Part shown: piece after piece, positions 8,268 to 16,959 of the stretch
Position numbering within the stretch: the first letter of the stretch is position 1
How the letters are laid out: every line of letters begins with the position of its first letter
Assembly: GCA_017617125.1 (NCBI GenBank)
Contig: JAFZWY010000005.1
Span: 1 to 63,306 of the forward strand
Length of the DNA: 63,306 bases
Direction: 5' to 3'
From: Bacteroidales bacterium
GTDB lineage: Bacteria > Bacteroidota > Bacteroidia > Bacteroidales > ML635J-15
Notes under the pieces: generated by a model
The model's database searches: none
The model's input: only the letters and a program-made list of their open reading frames with translations
What the model was told of the DNA's origin: nothing
Position numbers and translations under genes: made by a program

Positions 8268-9472
8268 TGAAGAAAAACATCTACATATTTACGAATTCGT
8301 ATCCATATACTAAATCGGTAGAGGTTTTCATTGCCGAAGAAATGAACGTTGCCGCAAAAATGGATTGCAACATATTCATTATTCCGACAAACAAGGATGC
8401 TTTTGTGCGGAAAGTTCCTGAAAATGTGACAGTTCTCCCCTGCCTAACCGATATCAGCAAGGTTCGTAAACTCGGTTTATTGCTTTCGATGCCATTTTCT
8501 GGAAAATTCTGGAGCATGATTAAAGAAACCGGACTAACGAAGAAATTACTGCAAGGAATAAAATATTTGTACGGAGCCTACATGACGCGGTATTATATAA
8601 AGCGGACAATCAAATCCCCATCTGTGCTATATAGCTATTGGTTTTCGTACACGGCACTCGGAATGGCAATGTCGAGAGACTGCAACGACATTCTGCAAAA
8701 ATGCACAATGGTAAGCCGTGGACACGGATACGACGTATTTGCCGACCAAAGGGATATATATATACCGCATAGGAACTTCACACTATCGAAAATTGATATG
8801 CTCTGCCCAGTTTCTGATACTGGAACATCATATCTTTCAGGGAAATATCCGGCATACGCTGCAAAAATAAGGACGCAAAGGCTCGGAATTGCGCCTGCTG
8901 CATGTTCGAAAGCCAACGACGACAATACGGGAACAATATCATTCGTATCGTGCTCTGCCGTATATGACTTGAAGCGTGTAGACTTGATATTCAACATGAT
9001 AAGGGCTTTTGCGGAAAAGCGCCCCGAAAAAAAAGTTCTGTGGACACATTTCGGCGACGGGCCAATGTTTGAGCAACTCAAACATTTATGCTCCGACAAG
9101 CCTCAGAATATGACAGTTAGCCTGAAAGGTTTTACCGCAGGCAACGAAATTCGTCGAATTTATGCCGACGAGCACTTTGATATTTTTGTCAACATGAGTA
9201 CCACAGAAGGCATTCCCGTATCAATTATGGAAGCCTTGAGTGCCGGTATTCCTGCAATTGCAACCGATGTAGGTGGAAATCATGAAATTGTCTGCGAAGC
9301 AACTGGCACAACTGTTCCCGCAGAACCGACCTACGAAGATTTTGAATCAGCAGTAAACCTTATTATAAAAAATAAAGAGAATTTCAAATCGTCGACTATT
9401 GAATTCTTTAACAAGCATTACAATGCCGAAAAGAACTATACCGATTTCTACAATACGATTATGGGATTGTAG
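8267..9472 (+). CDS. GT4-family glycosyltransferase, last gene of the polysaccharide operon
   Basis: A 401-residue GT-B fold enzyme. The start codon shares one base with the previous stop (TAATG at 8265-8269). The N-terminus shows YIFTNSYPYTKSVEVFIAEEM, the C-terminal domain WTHFGDGPMFEQL and the motif EGIPVSIMEALSAGIPAIATDVGG (EX7E). No initiating phospho-sugar transferase and no nucleotide-sugar biosynthesis gene lies in this operon, so the first sugar must be loaded by an enzyme encoded elsewhere. No clear terminator follows. The only structure seen downstream is the ATGCTGAA hairpin at 9524-9544. Confidence 0.9.
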   Translation: MKKNIYIFTNSYPYTKSVEVFIAEEMNVAAKMDCNIFIIPTNKDAFVRKVPENVTVLPCLTDISKVRKLGLLLSMPFSGKFWSMIKETGLTKKLLQGIKYLYGAYMTRYYIKRTIKSPSVLYSYWFSYTALGMAMSRDCNDILQKCTMVSRGHGYDVFADQRDIYIPHRNFTLSKIDMLCPVSDTGTSYLSGKYPAYAAKIRTQRLGIAPAACSKANDDNTGTISFVSCSAVYDLKRVDLIFNMIRAFAEKRPEKKVLWTHFGDGPMFEQLKHLCSDKPQNMTVSLKGFTAGNEIRRIYADEHFDIFVNMSTTEGIPVSIMEALSAGIPAIATDVGGNHEIVCEATGTTVPAEPTYEDFESAVNLIIKNKENFKSSTIEFFNKHYNAEKNYTDFYNTIMGL

Positions 9473-9520
9473 AAATTGCCATCGACAGCATTACTATATT
9501 ACTATAATTCACTTTTTATA

Positions 9521-9554
9521 GTCATGCTGAACTTGTTTCAGCATCTGGAATGAC
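9521..9554. repeat. Dispersed ATGCTGAA hairpin, copy 1
   Basis: ATGCTGAA and TTCAGCAT form an 8-bp stem around CTTGT. The same hairpin with a slightly different loop occurs at 59279-59304 in the opposite orientation, and a split form occurs at 193-242. It lies between the convergent ends of the polysaccharide operon and the helicase gene. Confidence 0.6.
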
Positions 9555-9596
9555 TATTAAGAATAACAACATCAGCGTTAAGCAATCCGATTATCC

Positions 9597-11027
9597 TTAT
9601 TCCTCCAGTAATTCCTTGTCGAAATTCACCAGATACAACTTCTCTGTTGCCCTTGTTATTGCGGTGTAAAGCCAGCGTAGGAATTCGAATTTACCCTCCT
9701 CTGTGATTTCTTCCTTGTTGAGCCATCCGTGGTCGATAAATACCGACTTCCACTGCCCACCCTGTGACTTGTGGCAAGTAAGTGCGTAAGCATATTTTAT
9801 CTGCAAGGCGTTGTAGTACGGGTCGTTAAGCATGGCTTCGTGGCGTTTTTTTGTATCGGTAATGTCTTGGTAGTCAATCTCAAGTTGTTCCCACAATTCC
9901 TTATAATAGTTGCTAGGCATACCTGCCGAATCGATTGCCAAAGTATCGAGCAGAGCCTTCACCTCTATTTCCAAGTCGGGAAAATCGACAAAACGCACAT
10001 ATAGGTCAACATACCTATGGCCATATAGTTCGTAGTGCCGTCTAACTTTCAGCACTTCGAGCATATCGCCGTTGGCGATGAAGTCGATTTCGGCATTTTC
10101 GGGCAACCACGAATAATTGTTCTTGACAACCATCAGCAGGTCGCCATACGAAAGTTCCTCCTCGCGCCACAGAATGCGATTGCGGATTCCCATGTTGTAG
10201 CGGTTAGCATATTTGTTTGTCTTGCAGATGATTCGCGTCTCGTCGTTGCCATAACGGGAATACGAATTTTCAATTTCTTCGATTAATTCAGCCCCCGTGA
10301 TAGACTGAATTTCGGGGAAACCTTTGCTCTTCAGTTTGGGGAAATTGAAATCGCCGTCGGACATCATCTTGCGCAACTGTGTAGCGTTGAACAAAATGCC
10401 AGAGTCTGCATCCTGCCTTACGACTTCGGAAAGTTCGCAGGCGAACACCGTCATGCCGTATGCACGAAGATAGTTTTCGTCGAGAGCAGGACTTATAACC
10501 GTCCCAATTGGTGGTAACTGCGCGGAATCGCCGAGCAGAATGAGCCTGCAGTTGTTATCGTTGAAAACGTATGCCAGCAAATCGTCAAGAAGCCGTCCGC
10601 TTCCGAAGGCATTTTCGGGATTGGGCGCATTTCCAATCATCGAGGCTTCGTCGACAATGAAAACCGTATTTTTGAAATTATTGTAGTTCAGCGAGAAATT
10701 GCTTCCTGGGTCGGATGTCGATTTCTTGCGATAAATACACTTGTGGATTGTAGATGCATGTCGTCCCGAATAGTTCGACAGCACTTTGGCGGCACGACCT
10801 GTCGGCGCAAGCAGGACAGTATTGATCTTTACCTCCTCCAGCAACTTTATAAATGCGCTAATAAGAGTTGTTTTTCCTGTTCCAGCATAACCTTTGAGAA
10901 GAAAAGTGCAGAACTTGTCGCGGTTACCCATAAACGAATATAGTGAATCAGAAGCCGATAACTGCCCGATTGTCAGCTCGCAATTCATCAAAGCGCCTAG
11001 CCGTTCCTTAAATTCTTCCCGTGTCAT
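9597..11027 (-). CDS. RecD-like ATP-dependent DNA helicase (SF1)
   Basis: A 476-residue superfamily-1 helicase. Walker A GYAGTGKTTL is at about 46-55, motif Ia APTGRAAKVLS near 76, Walker B VFIVDEASMIG near 122, motif III LLGDSAQLPPIG near 161, and the C-terminal UvrD_C-like segment ALTCHKSQGGQW near 426 with YTAITRA near 458. This is the RecD2/Pif1-like architecture with a short N-terminus and no RecBC neighbours. It probably works alone in DNA repair or replication. It is transcribed toward the polysaccharide operon and diverges from the gene at 11109. Confidence 0.9.
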   Translation of the reverse strand: MTREEFKERLGALMNCELTIGQLSASDSLYSFMGNRDKFCTFLLKGYAGTGKTTLISAFIKLLEEVKINTVLLAPTGRAAKVLSNYSGRHASTIHKCIYRKKSTSDPGSNFSLNYNNFKNTVFIVDEASMIGNAPNPENAFGSGRLLDDLLAYVFNDNNCRLILLGDSAQLPPIGTVISPALDENYLRAYGMTVFACELSEVVRQDADSGILFNATQLRKMMSDGDFNFPKLKSKGFPEIQSITGAELIEEIENSYSRYGNDETRIICKTNKYANRYNMGIRNRILWREEELSYGDLLMVVKNNYSWLPENAEIDFIANGDMLEVLKVRRHYELYGHRYVDLYVRFVDFPDLEIEVKALLDTLAIDSAGMPSNYYKELWEQLEIDYQDITDTKKRHEAMLNDPYYNALQIKYAYALTCHKSQGGQWKSVFIDHGWLNKEEITEEGKFEFLRWLYTAITRATEKLYLVNFDKELLEE

Positions 11028-11043
11028 TTAAAGTTTTTAAATA

Positions 11044-11078
11044 TTTGCTTGTGTTATCACAAAAAAAATCTAACTTTG
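11044..11078 (+). promoter_or_regulatory. Promoter of the 11109-13299 operon
   Basis: TAACTTTG at 11071-11078 matches TAnnTTTG, with TTTG at 11044-11047 as the -33 element 23 bases upstream. The first ATG is at 11109. Confidence 0.6.
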
Positions 11079-11108
11079 CGACTGCAAAATTAAATTAATA
11101 ATTCAATA

Positions 11109-11930
11109 ATGGAAAAGGTAATTAGAATCGTTGTTTCGGTTGTACTACTTGCATTAGTAGCTTTTTTAGTTTACAAGATAGTTGATGGCATTGAAACGCC
11201 AATTGAATACGAAGAACAAAGAGTGGCAAGATTCCAGACCACTGTTGACCAGTTGATAGCAATACGTACCGCACAGGTTGCTTTCAAGGAAAATGTTCTT
11301 TCGCCGGTTTACACCAAGGATTCTGTTAAGAACGGAAAGAAAGTAATAAAGGAAGTTAACGGAAATGACACCGTATTTGTAAAGAGTAAAGTTCCGACAT
11401 ACGAACATCTATATACTCCATCGTTCGATGAATTGATCAACTTCATCAACAACGGCAACCTGAAGGTTGTAAGAGCAATCGGAACCTTGACCGACGATCA
11501 GTTGAAGGCCGGCTTGACCGAAAAGAAGGCAATTGACATGATTGCAAAGGCAAAGAAGACTGGAAACTGGAAGGAAGTTGAAGACAATGGACTTAAGAAT
11601 TTCAGACGTGATACTATCCTGGTTCCTGTAAAGGATTCGTTATTCAAGAATCTTGAATATCCTATCGAAGACTTGAGATACACAAGAGTTGGCCGCAAGG
11701 TTGAATTCAAGATGGATACTGCAACCGTTATGACTGGTTCGGGTGTTGCCGTTAAGGTATTCCAGTGCTATGCATTGTACGACGATTTGCTAGACGGTCT
11801 CAACAGACAGCTCACAGTCAACTACAAGGACAAGATCAAAGATACCTGCTTGAGAGTTGGTAAGCTCGACGAAGCAAACAACAACGCAGGTAACTGGGAT
11901 GCTACAATGGAAAAGAAAAAACAAGAGTAA
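11109..11930 (+). CDS. Membrane-anchored hypothetical protein
   Basis: A 273-residue protein with one N-terminal membrane segment (about 5-24: IRIVVSVVLLALVAFLVYKI) and a Lys-rich soluble domain outside or beneath the membrane. There is no Cys lipobox. The repeated short segments around charged Lys-Asp-Thr suggest an alpha/beta domain, but I recognise no family with certainty. Similar short anchored proteins precede DUF3822 and rsmD in Bacteroidales genomes as I remember them. It starts its operon and is followed after 2 bases by the DUF3822 gene. I assign no function. Confidence 0.75.
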   Translation: MEKVIRIVVSVVLLALVAFLVYKIVDGIETPIEYEEQRVARFQTTVDQLIAIRTAQVAFKENVLSPVYTKDSVKNGKKVIKEVNGNDTVFVKSKVPTYEHLYTPSFDELINFINNGNLKVVRAIGTLTDDQLKAGLTEKKAIDMIAKAKKTGNWKEVEDNGLKNFRRDTILVPVKDSLFKNLEYPIEDLRYTRVGRKVEFKMDTATVMTGSGVAVKVFQCYALYDDLLDGLNRQLTVNYKDKIKDTCLRVGKLDEANNNAGNWDATMEKKKQE

Positions 11931-11932
11931 CA

Positions 11933-12763
11933 ATGAAATCTGTCCGTATTAAGGGCGACATTGATTTGCTCTCAAGAAATAGTCTGTCCATCTTGATTTC
12001 TCAAGATGGACTTTCTTATTCTATATACGACATCGACGACAAAAAGGTGCAGGCCCTTGTCTCAATGCAATTCGTTGGGAACAAAACCGATGAAATTAGG
12101 AAGTTTATTGAGGACGAAGGCTTGAAGGATGCACAGTTCGAGAACATAAACATAGTTTATGCGACCCGAAATGTCACAATAGTTCCCGACGCCATATTCG
12201 ATGAGAATTCCGCCGAAAGCATTTATGCACTCAACAGACGGATTTCGACCGACGAGGAAATCAGGCATTCGAGACTTCCAAAGTCGCAGACAGTTATAAT
12301 TTTTGCTGTCGAAAAAGCCGTTTCCTCCCTACTCGACGAATTGTTCCCTCGCTATAATCTGTATCCGCAATCGTATCCACTTATCGAAACTGGACTTACA
12401 AAGACAAAAATCAGCGAGAAGCCAAACCGCCAGAGAATGCTGGTACAAGTGTTCGAAGATTTCTTCGAAATACTTGTCATCGACAAGGGACAAATCGCCA
12501 ACTACAATACATACGCTTACAAGTCGTCCAACGACATACTATATTTCATAATCAACACGTTCGAGCAACTCGGGCTATCGCAGGAAGATTGTGAGATAGC
12601 ATTCTCGGGATTCATGGAGCAGGACGATCTTGCCGTACTTCATCTGAAGAAATTCGTCAGAACCGTCTATTTCGAATCATTAAACAACGACTACAAATAT
12701 TTCTACCGTTTCCAGGAATTTTCGCCGCACTATTTCTACAATTTCATAAGTATCAACCAATGA
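11933..12763 (+). CDS. DUF3822 family protein
   Basis: A 276-residue Bacteroidota-specific protein of unknown function, generally found immediately before rsmD, as here (4-base ATGA overlap at 12760-12763). The sequence has the strand pattern of an actin-like fold (LSILISQDGLSYSIYD at the start, MLVQVFEDFFEILVIDKGQIANYNTY in the middle), but without clear nucleotide-binding loops. The coupling suggests that it acts with the 16S rRNA methyltransferase or in a shared step; that is inference from position only. Confidence 0.8.
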   Translation: MKSVRIKGDIDLLSRNSLSILISQDGLSYSIYDIDDKKVQALVSMQFVGNKTDEIRKFIEDEGLKDAQFENINIVYATRNVTIVPDAIFDENSAESIYALNRRISTDEEIRHSRLPKSQTVIIFAVEKAVSSLLDELFPRYNLYPQSYPLIETGLTKTKISEKPNRQRMLVQVFEDFFEILVIDKGQIANYNTYAYKSSNDILYFIINTFEQLGLSQEDCEIAFSGFMEQDDLAVLHLKKFVRTVYFESLNNDYKYFYRFQEFSPHYFYNFISINQ

Positions 12764-13299
12764 GAATAATCGGTGGCAAATATAAAGGAAAATCGTTTAC
12801 TCCGCCTGCAACATTCAAGGCTCGACCCACTACCGACTTTGCAAAGGAAGCCCTATTCAATATTCTTAACAACGACTTCAACTTCGAGAATATCGACGTC
12901 CTCGACCTTTTTAGTGGCACAGGAAGCATTTCGTATGAGTTTGCAAGCCGTGGTGTAAAATCGCTGGTCGCTGTAGAAAGCAACGTTAAGCACGCTGCAT
13001 ATATCGAAAAGAATTTCAAGGAATTAGGATTCTCGCAAGCAACAATCTACAAGTCGGATGTTTTCCGCTATCTGGACACCTGCACAAAAAAGTTCGATGT
13101 CATATTCGCCGACCCGCCATACGCTCTCGAAAACATCGAAGAAATATACCATTCGGTATTTAGGAACAATTTGCTTTCCGACACCTCATATCTTATTATC
13201 GAACATGGCGAAGGCAACAATTTCGCGGATTTTCCTCATTTCGTAACGATGAAAAGATACGGCAGCGTGCATTTCAGCATATTCGACCCGATGAAGTAA
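12760..13299 (+). CDS. rsmD: 16S rRNA (guanine(966)-N2)-methyltransferase RsmD
   Basis: A 179-residue SAM-dependent methyltransferase. The N-terminus MRIIGGKYKGKSF is the family signature, and RPTTDFAKEALFNIL follows. The SAM-binding motif VLDLFSGTGSISYEF is near 46-60, and the catalytic DPPY motif is in FADPPYAL near 123. It methylates G966 of 16S rRNA in the small subunit. It is translationally coupled to DUF3822. Confidence 0.93.
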   Translation: MRIIGGKYKGKSFTPPATFKARPTTDFAKEALFNILNNDFNFENIDVLDLFSGTGSISYEFASRGVKSLVAVESNVKHAAYIEKNFKELGFSQATIYKSDVFRYLDTCTKKFDVIFADPPYALENIEEIYHSVFRNNLLSDTSYLIIEHGEGNNFADFPHFVTMKRYGSVHFSIFDPMK

Positions 13300-13301
13300 A
13301 C

Positions 13302-13832
13302 TCACCCGCCGAATATCCCCATTATAAACTCCTTGATAACGACAAAGAATACAAAGCAGGAATATATGAGCTTCATCATTATTCCGCACATCATGCCTAA
13401 GAACGCGCCAAACGAAGCCTTCCACACAGCCTTCATGTTTCCTTCGGTTTTCTGACCGTGCTTCTTCATGTACAACAGTTCTCCGACAAAGGCGCCAGCA
13501 AACGGAGCAAGAAAAATCGCCCACCATGCCAAGCCGAAAAGGCTGATCAGTATGCCTATTGCGGCGCCACGACTACCCCACTTTGTCCCGCCGAACTTCT
13601 TGGTTGCCCACGACGGCACAAGAAAATCGAGTACCGTGACTATGACCATTACCACTCCTAATATTATTAAGGTAGATATTTCAAAATGACAGTAGCTGAC
13701 AAAAAATGCAGCAAGAAATCCAGCATACGTTATTGGTGGGCCAGGAAGAATCGGCAGGAAACAGCCGATAATCCCAACAATCATAAGAATTATCGCTAGC
13801 GCAATAAGTATTATATCGAGAGTAAATGTCAT
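13302..13832 (-). CDS. DUF456 family membrane protein
   Basis: A 176-residue protein with five to six hydrophobic segments and the Gly/Pro-rich motif ILPGPPITYAG near the N-terminus, plus GSRGAAIGILISLFGLAW and LAPFAGAFVGELL. These are features of the DUF456 family, whose function is unknown. It is the last gene of the batD-batE transcription unit and overlaps the preceding stop by 4 bases. Its stop lies 2 bases from the convergent rsmD stop. Confidence 0.85.
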   Translation of the reverse strand: MTFTLDIILIALAIILMIVGIIGCFLPILPGPPITYAGFLAAFFVSYCHFEISTLIILGVVMVIVTVLDFLVPSWATKKFGGTKWGSRGAAIGILISLFGLAWWAIFLAPFAGAFVGELLYMKKHGQKTEGNMKAVWKASFGAFLGMMCGIMMKLIYSCFVFFVVIKEFIMGIFGG

Positions 13833-14257
13833 TTGAATTCTGAAATTATTTGGTCAACTGACGATTTGTTTATCTGCAAGGTTGTAGAATAGATGTAGTT
13901 CCCCTGCTTCTGCGAAACATGCGAGCACGATATTTCGGCAGCTTCAATAACCTTGTTGCGCATTGAATCGATCTTTTGCTCGTATTTGTTGTCACGCATA
14001 AAACTTTTGTACGAAAGGTTGTCGACAATATATTCGTCGATCTGCGACAGCATCATGCGGTTGGCATCGGCGAGTGCCTTGTCCTGCGACATTTGCAGCG
14101 AAGGCGAAGTCGCCTCTGCTGAAGCACGAAAAACATATTTGTCGGTGACATTCTTCGTGCATTTTGGTGTAAATACAGATATTACGGAATTCCAGAATGT
14201 GCAGGCATCAAACAGCACAAAGCAGCACAACGCCATCACAATCAAGAACTTTCTCAT
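13829..14257 (-). CDS. Small exported hypothetical protein in the bat unit
   Basis: A 142-residue protein starting at ATG 14257, whose first base is shared with the batE stop. An upstream GTG at 14296 is in frame but lies inside batE and would bury the signal. The N-terminus MRKFLIVMALCCFVLF is a signal sequence. A Cys follows in FDAC, but the bases of a canonical lipobox are not met, so lipidation is uncertain. The rest is mixed helix with ALADANRMMLSQIDEYIV. I recognise no family. Confidence 0.7.
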   Translation of the reverse strand: MRKFLIVMALCCFVLFDACTFWNSVISVFTPKCTKNVTDKYVFRASAEATSPSLQMSQDKALADANRMMLSQIDEYIVDNLSYKSFMRDNKYEQKIDSMRNKVIEAAEISCSHVSQKQGNYIYSTTLQINKSSVDQIISEFK

Positions 14258-15015
14258 TATTCTGCAAGCATTTTCACATCCGACATTTCCATCCACCCTT
14301 CTTTGCCATCGGCTAACTTTATGTTATACATGCCGTTGGCCGAATCAACAACCTGGACCTTGATGCCCTCGTAAACTTCGAACGAATTGACAGCATCGGC
14401 ATTTGGAGACGACTTTACCATCGACTGCTCAAATACAATAGCATAGTTGTTCTCGGAAATTACAACCGACGACTTGTATGCACATATTGCCGTGATAATG
14501 AAAAATACAAGCGATATTACCGCTATTGAAAAGCCTAGTTTGCGCAATGCGATGCGCCCCATAAAAAGGTATAATGCAATGCCTGCCAGTGTGAGCACCA
14601 GGAAAATGATATTTAATATGGTCCACGCATCAGAGCTTACAATATTCAGTATTTTCATACCCCATCGGGTATAAAACGGCACTGGCAAAGGCTCGACAAT
14701 CTGCTTGAGCTGCCTGTTAGCTATATTCAGATTAAATTCAGCATCGCTGTTCGACGGGTCGAGCATAAGCGCTTTTTCGTAATAGTATACCGAATTGGGC
14801 AAATCGTTCAAACGATAATAGCAATTACCTATATTATAATATAAGTCCGACGATGAATACCCCATGTTGCTGACAGAATCGTACAATTGTAGTGCATCTA
14901 CATATCGCGTCTGCATGAAATAATTCTGCGCGCTGTCGGTCATCGTTTCAATATTGCCCGAGAACAACCCAAGCGAAATTAGAGAAAGTGCAATGTATAC
15001 AAAAAACTTTTTCAT
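14257..15015 (-). CDS. batE: BatE-like TPR and SH3 protein
   Basis: A 252-residue membrane protein. A signal/anchor lies at about 3-20, then TPR units (about 25-105, with YYNIGNCYYRLNDLPNSVYYYEKAL), two membrane segments (about 128-150 and 158-182), and a C-terminal bacterial SH3-like domain (about 190-250, ending GKEGWMEMSDVKML). This matches BatE of the Bacteroides aerotolerance operon. It begins 3 bases after batD. No batA, batB or batC is found next to it in this window. Confidence 0.85.
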   Translation of the reverse strand: MKKFFVYIALSLISLGLFSGNIETMTDSAQNYFMQTRYVDALQLYDSVSNMGYSSSDLYYNIGNCYYRLNDLPNSVYYYEKALMLDPSNSDAEFNLNIANRQLKQIVEPLPVPFYTRWGMKILNIVSSDAWTILNIIFLVLTLAGIALYLFMGRIALRKLGFSIAVISLVFFIITAICAYKSSVVISENNYAIVFEQSMVKSSPNADAVNSFEVYEGIKVQVVDSANGMYNIKLADGKEGWMEMSDVKMLAE

Positions 15016-15018
15016 GGT

Positions 15019-16863
15019 CTACCTCATGTTTTCTTCAAGTTGTTCAATAATTTTGGTTGTCTCTTCGTATATTGCCTGCATTTCGTTGCTTGCGCTTGAA
15101 ACGAAATGTGCAAATTCGCACTTGTCGATAAGGTCGACAAAATGCTGCGACAGTTCCTCGTCGACATTATGTCCAGCAAATGCCTGCTTAACATTGTCCT
15201 TCGTAAGCTGCGACGTAGGAATTGAAAGTTTGTCGCCGGCATAGCCCCAAAGAGCAGTGATAATTTCCTTGTAGAAGCCTGTATGGTCGTTGGCCTGCAT
15301 GAACTTACGTGCCGATTTCAGTCGTTTGCGTGAAACCTTGTTTGCCTTCTGGCGTTTCATAAGTTCAACGTCCTGACGTTTCTTGATGTTTTTACGCATT
15401 ACCACAATAAGGACGACAAAAAGCACAAGCAGACAAATTATAATGCACCAGTACAATCCCGACAGCATCAATGGCGAATATGCCATGGACAGATGCAAGT
15501 TGCCTTTGTGTATGTAGCGGACATCTTCCGGATTAATAACTTCGACACCTGTCTGTGTGTTGTAGATTGTACCCGAAGCCATATCGCCACTGCCCTTGCG
15601 CACATTTATAATTATAGGTTCTGTCGATGCGGTCTTGTACGATTTCGATGCAAGGTCGTAATAGACGAACGAAACCTCGCCAAGATTAAATGTTCCGCCG
15701 TAGCGCGGCACCAAGGTGAATTCCCAGGTCTTGCTGCCCGACAATCCGGATTCCGATGCGTTCAGCTTGCTGGTCACTACCGGCTCGTACTGTTCGAATT
15801 CCTTCGGACACGACAACTTTGGAGCCTCTATGGTATTGAAGTTACCCGAACCCGAAATCGTAATCTTGCATGTAACAGCCTCGTTTACCGATATTGTATC
15901 GTTGGGTTTGCTAAGTGTTATGTTGAAACGTCCTACTGCGCCAGAGAAACCGACAGGTTCCGACGGCAATGCGGTTACGTTGAGAGGAATAGCCGGAGCT
16001 TTTGCCGATGCAGGTGCATTGTCATATGTATATCCCCAAAACGGATGACGTCCCGAGACCACACGGGCCATGCACTTGATGTTCGACTCGTCGATTTCAA
16101 CTTTGCCGGCAACGCGCGGGAATACAAGGTATTTCTTCAGTACAGCAGTATTGTAAGTCTTACCGTTTAAGGTTTCGCGCGACCATTTTAGGTTGGTGTC
16201 GGTTTCGAGTTCTTCGACATAAAAGTTGTTGAACTTTGGAGGAGTGAAGTCTTCGATGGAAACAAGGTCGATAGCAGTGTAAAGCTTTATCGTGACTATT
16301 GCGGCTTCGCCCTTTGCAAGATTTGTCTTCGACGCAAAAGTCCTTATCAGGACATCGTCGGCAGCTACCGTGCTCTTAGGCTGGTTCTGCGGTTGTTGTT
16401 GCTGCGACGAACGGCTTCCCGAACCGAAGAATTCTTCGAACGGGTCGTAGTAGCTTGATTGGCGCTGCTGCTGTTGCTGTACCGCTTCCTTCTGGACAGT
16501 TACCGAAATGGCATTCGACGTGTATTTTGTCCCCTTTACCACGGCTATTGCGCCTTCGAGGGTGTAGCTACCTTCGGAAACAGCTTCCAATGTGTAGGTA
16601 TAAGTGTAGGTGTTCGTGCTTGTCATGCTGCCGTTGACAATGCTGACGCTCGAACTGGAACTCTGCGACGGACCGCCAACGCACTTGAAACCAGGGATGT
16701 TTCCAAGCTGTATCGACGATGGCTTCTCATTCAGAGTATATTGCACCTGCATGCGCTGGCCTACTCCAACAACCGACGGTGCCTTGCCCGTGAAGGTTAC
16801 TCCATCGGCGAACGAAGCCAACGATACAAGCAAAATGACTATATTCAACAAAAACTTTCTCAT
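15019..16863 (-). CDS. batD: BatD family protein
   Basis: A 614-residue protein with a signal peptide (1-19), a series of Ig-like beta domains, a Gln/Ser-rich linker (about 128-163), one membrane segment near 480-500 and a basic cytoplasmic tail. The N-terminal VTFTGKAPSVVGVGQRMQVQYTLN and VSFVYYDLASKSYKT are BatD-like. In Bacteroides, bat genes were linked to oxygen tolerance and are usually in one unit with moxR. Here batD is the first bat gene of the unit and follows a PafA-like gene after 96 bases. Confidence 0.88.
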   Translation of the reverse strand: MRKFLLNIVILLVSLASFADGVTFTGKAPSVVGVGQRMQVQYTLNEKPSSIQLGNIPGFKCVGGPSQSSSSSVSIVNGSMTSTNTYTYTYTLEAVSEGSYTLEGAIAVVKGTKYTSNAISVTVQKEAVQQQQQRQSSYYDPFEEFFGSGSRSSQQQQPQNQPKSTVAADDVLIRTFASKTNLAKGEAAIVTIKLYTAIDLVSIEDFTPPKFNNFYVEELETDTNLKWSRETLNGKTYNTAVLKKYLVFPRVAGKVEIDESNIKCMARVVSGRHPFWGYTYDNAPASAKAPAIPLNVTALPSEPVGFSGAVGRFNITLSKPNDTISVNEAVTCKITISGSGNFNTIEAPKLSCPKEFEQYEPVVTSKLNASESGLSGSKTWEFTLVPRYGGTFNLGEVSFVYYDLASKSYKTASTEPIIINVRKGSGDMASGTIYNTQTGVEVINPEDVRYIHKGNLHLSMAYSPLMLSGLYWCIIICLLVLFVVLIVVMRKNIKKRQDVELMKRQKANKVSRKRLKSARKFMQANDHTGFYKEIITALWGYAGDKLSIPTSQLTKDNVKQAFAGHNVDEELSQHFVDLIDKCEFAHFVSSASNEMQAIYEETTKIIEQLEENMR

Positions 16864-16959
16864 ATCCGTTCCGATATAAATCTTTCGCGAAGATAACGTA
16901 TTGCAACAATCAATGTTTCAAAAGAAAAGTTAAAGTTTTTAGGCTAAAAACTCGCTCTC

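Noticed and set aside
15493..16170. 225-codon plus-strand frame opposite batD
   Set aside because: Shadow; the batD reading is supported by signal peptide, domains and operon spacing.
16437..16490. Gln-rich codon repeat in batD as a possible microsatellite
   Set aside because: It is a coding linker of CAG/CAA codons; no exact tandem array is seen.
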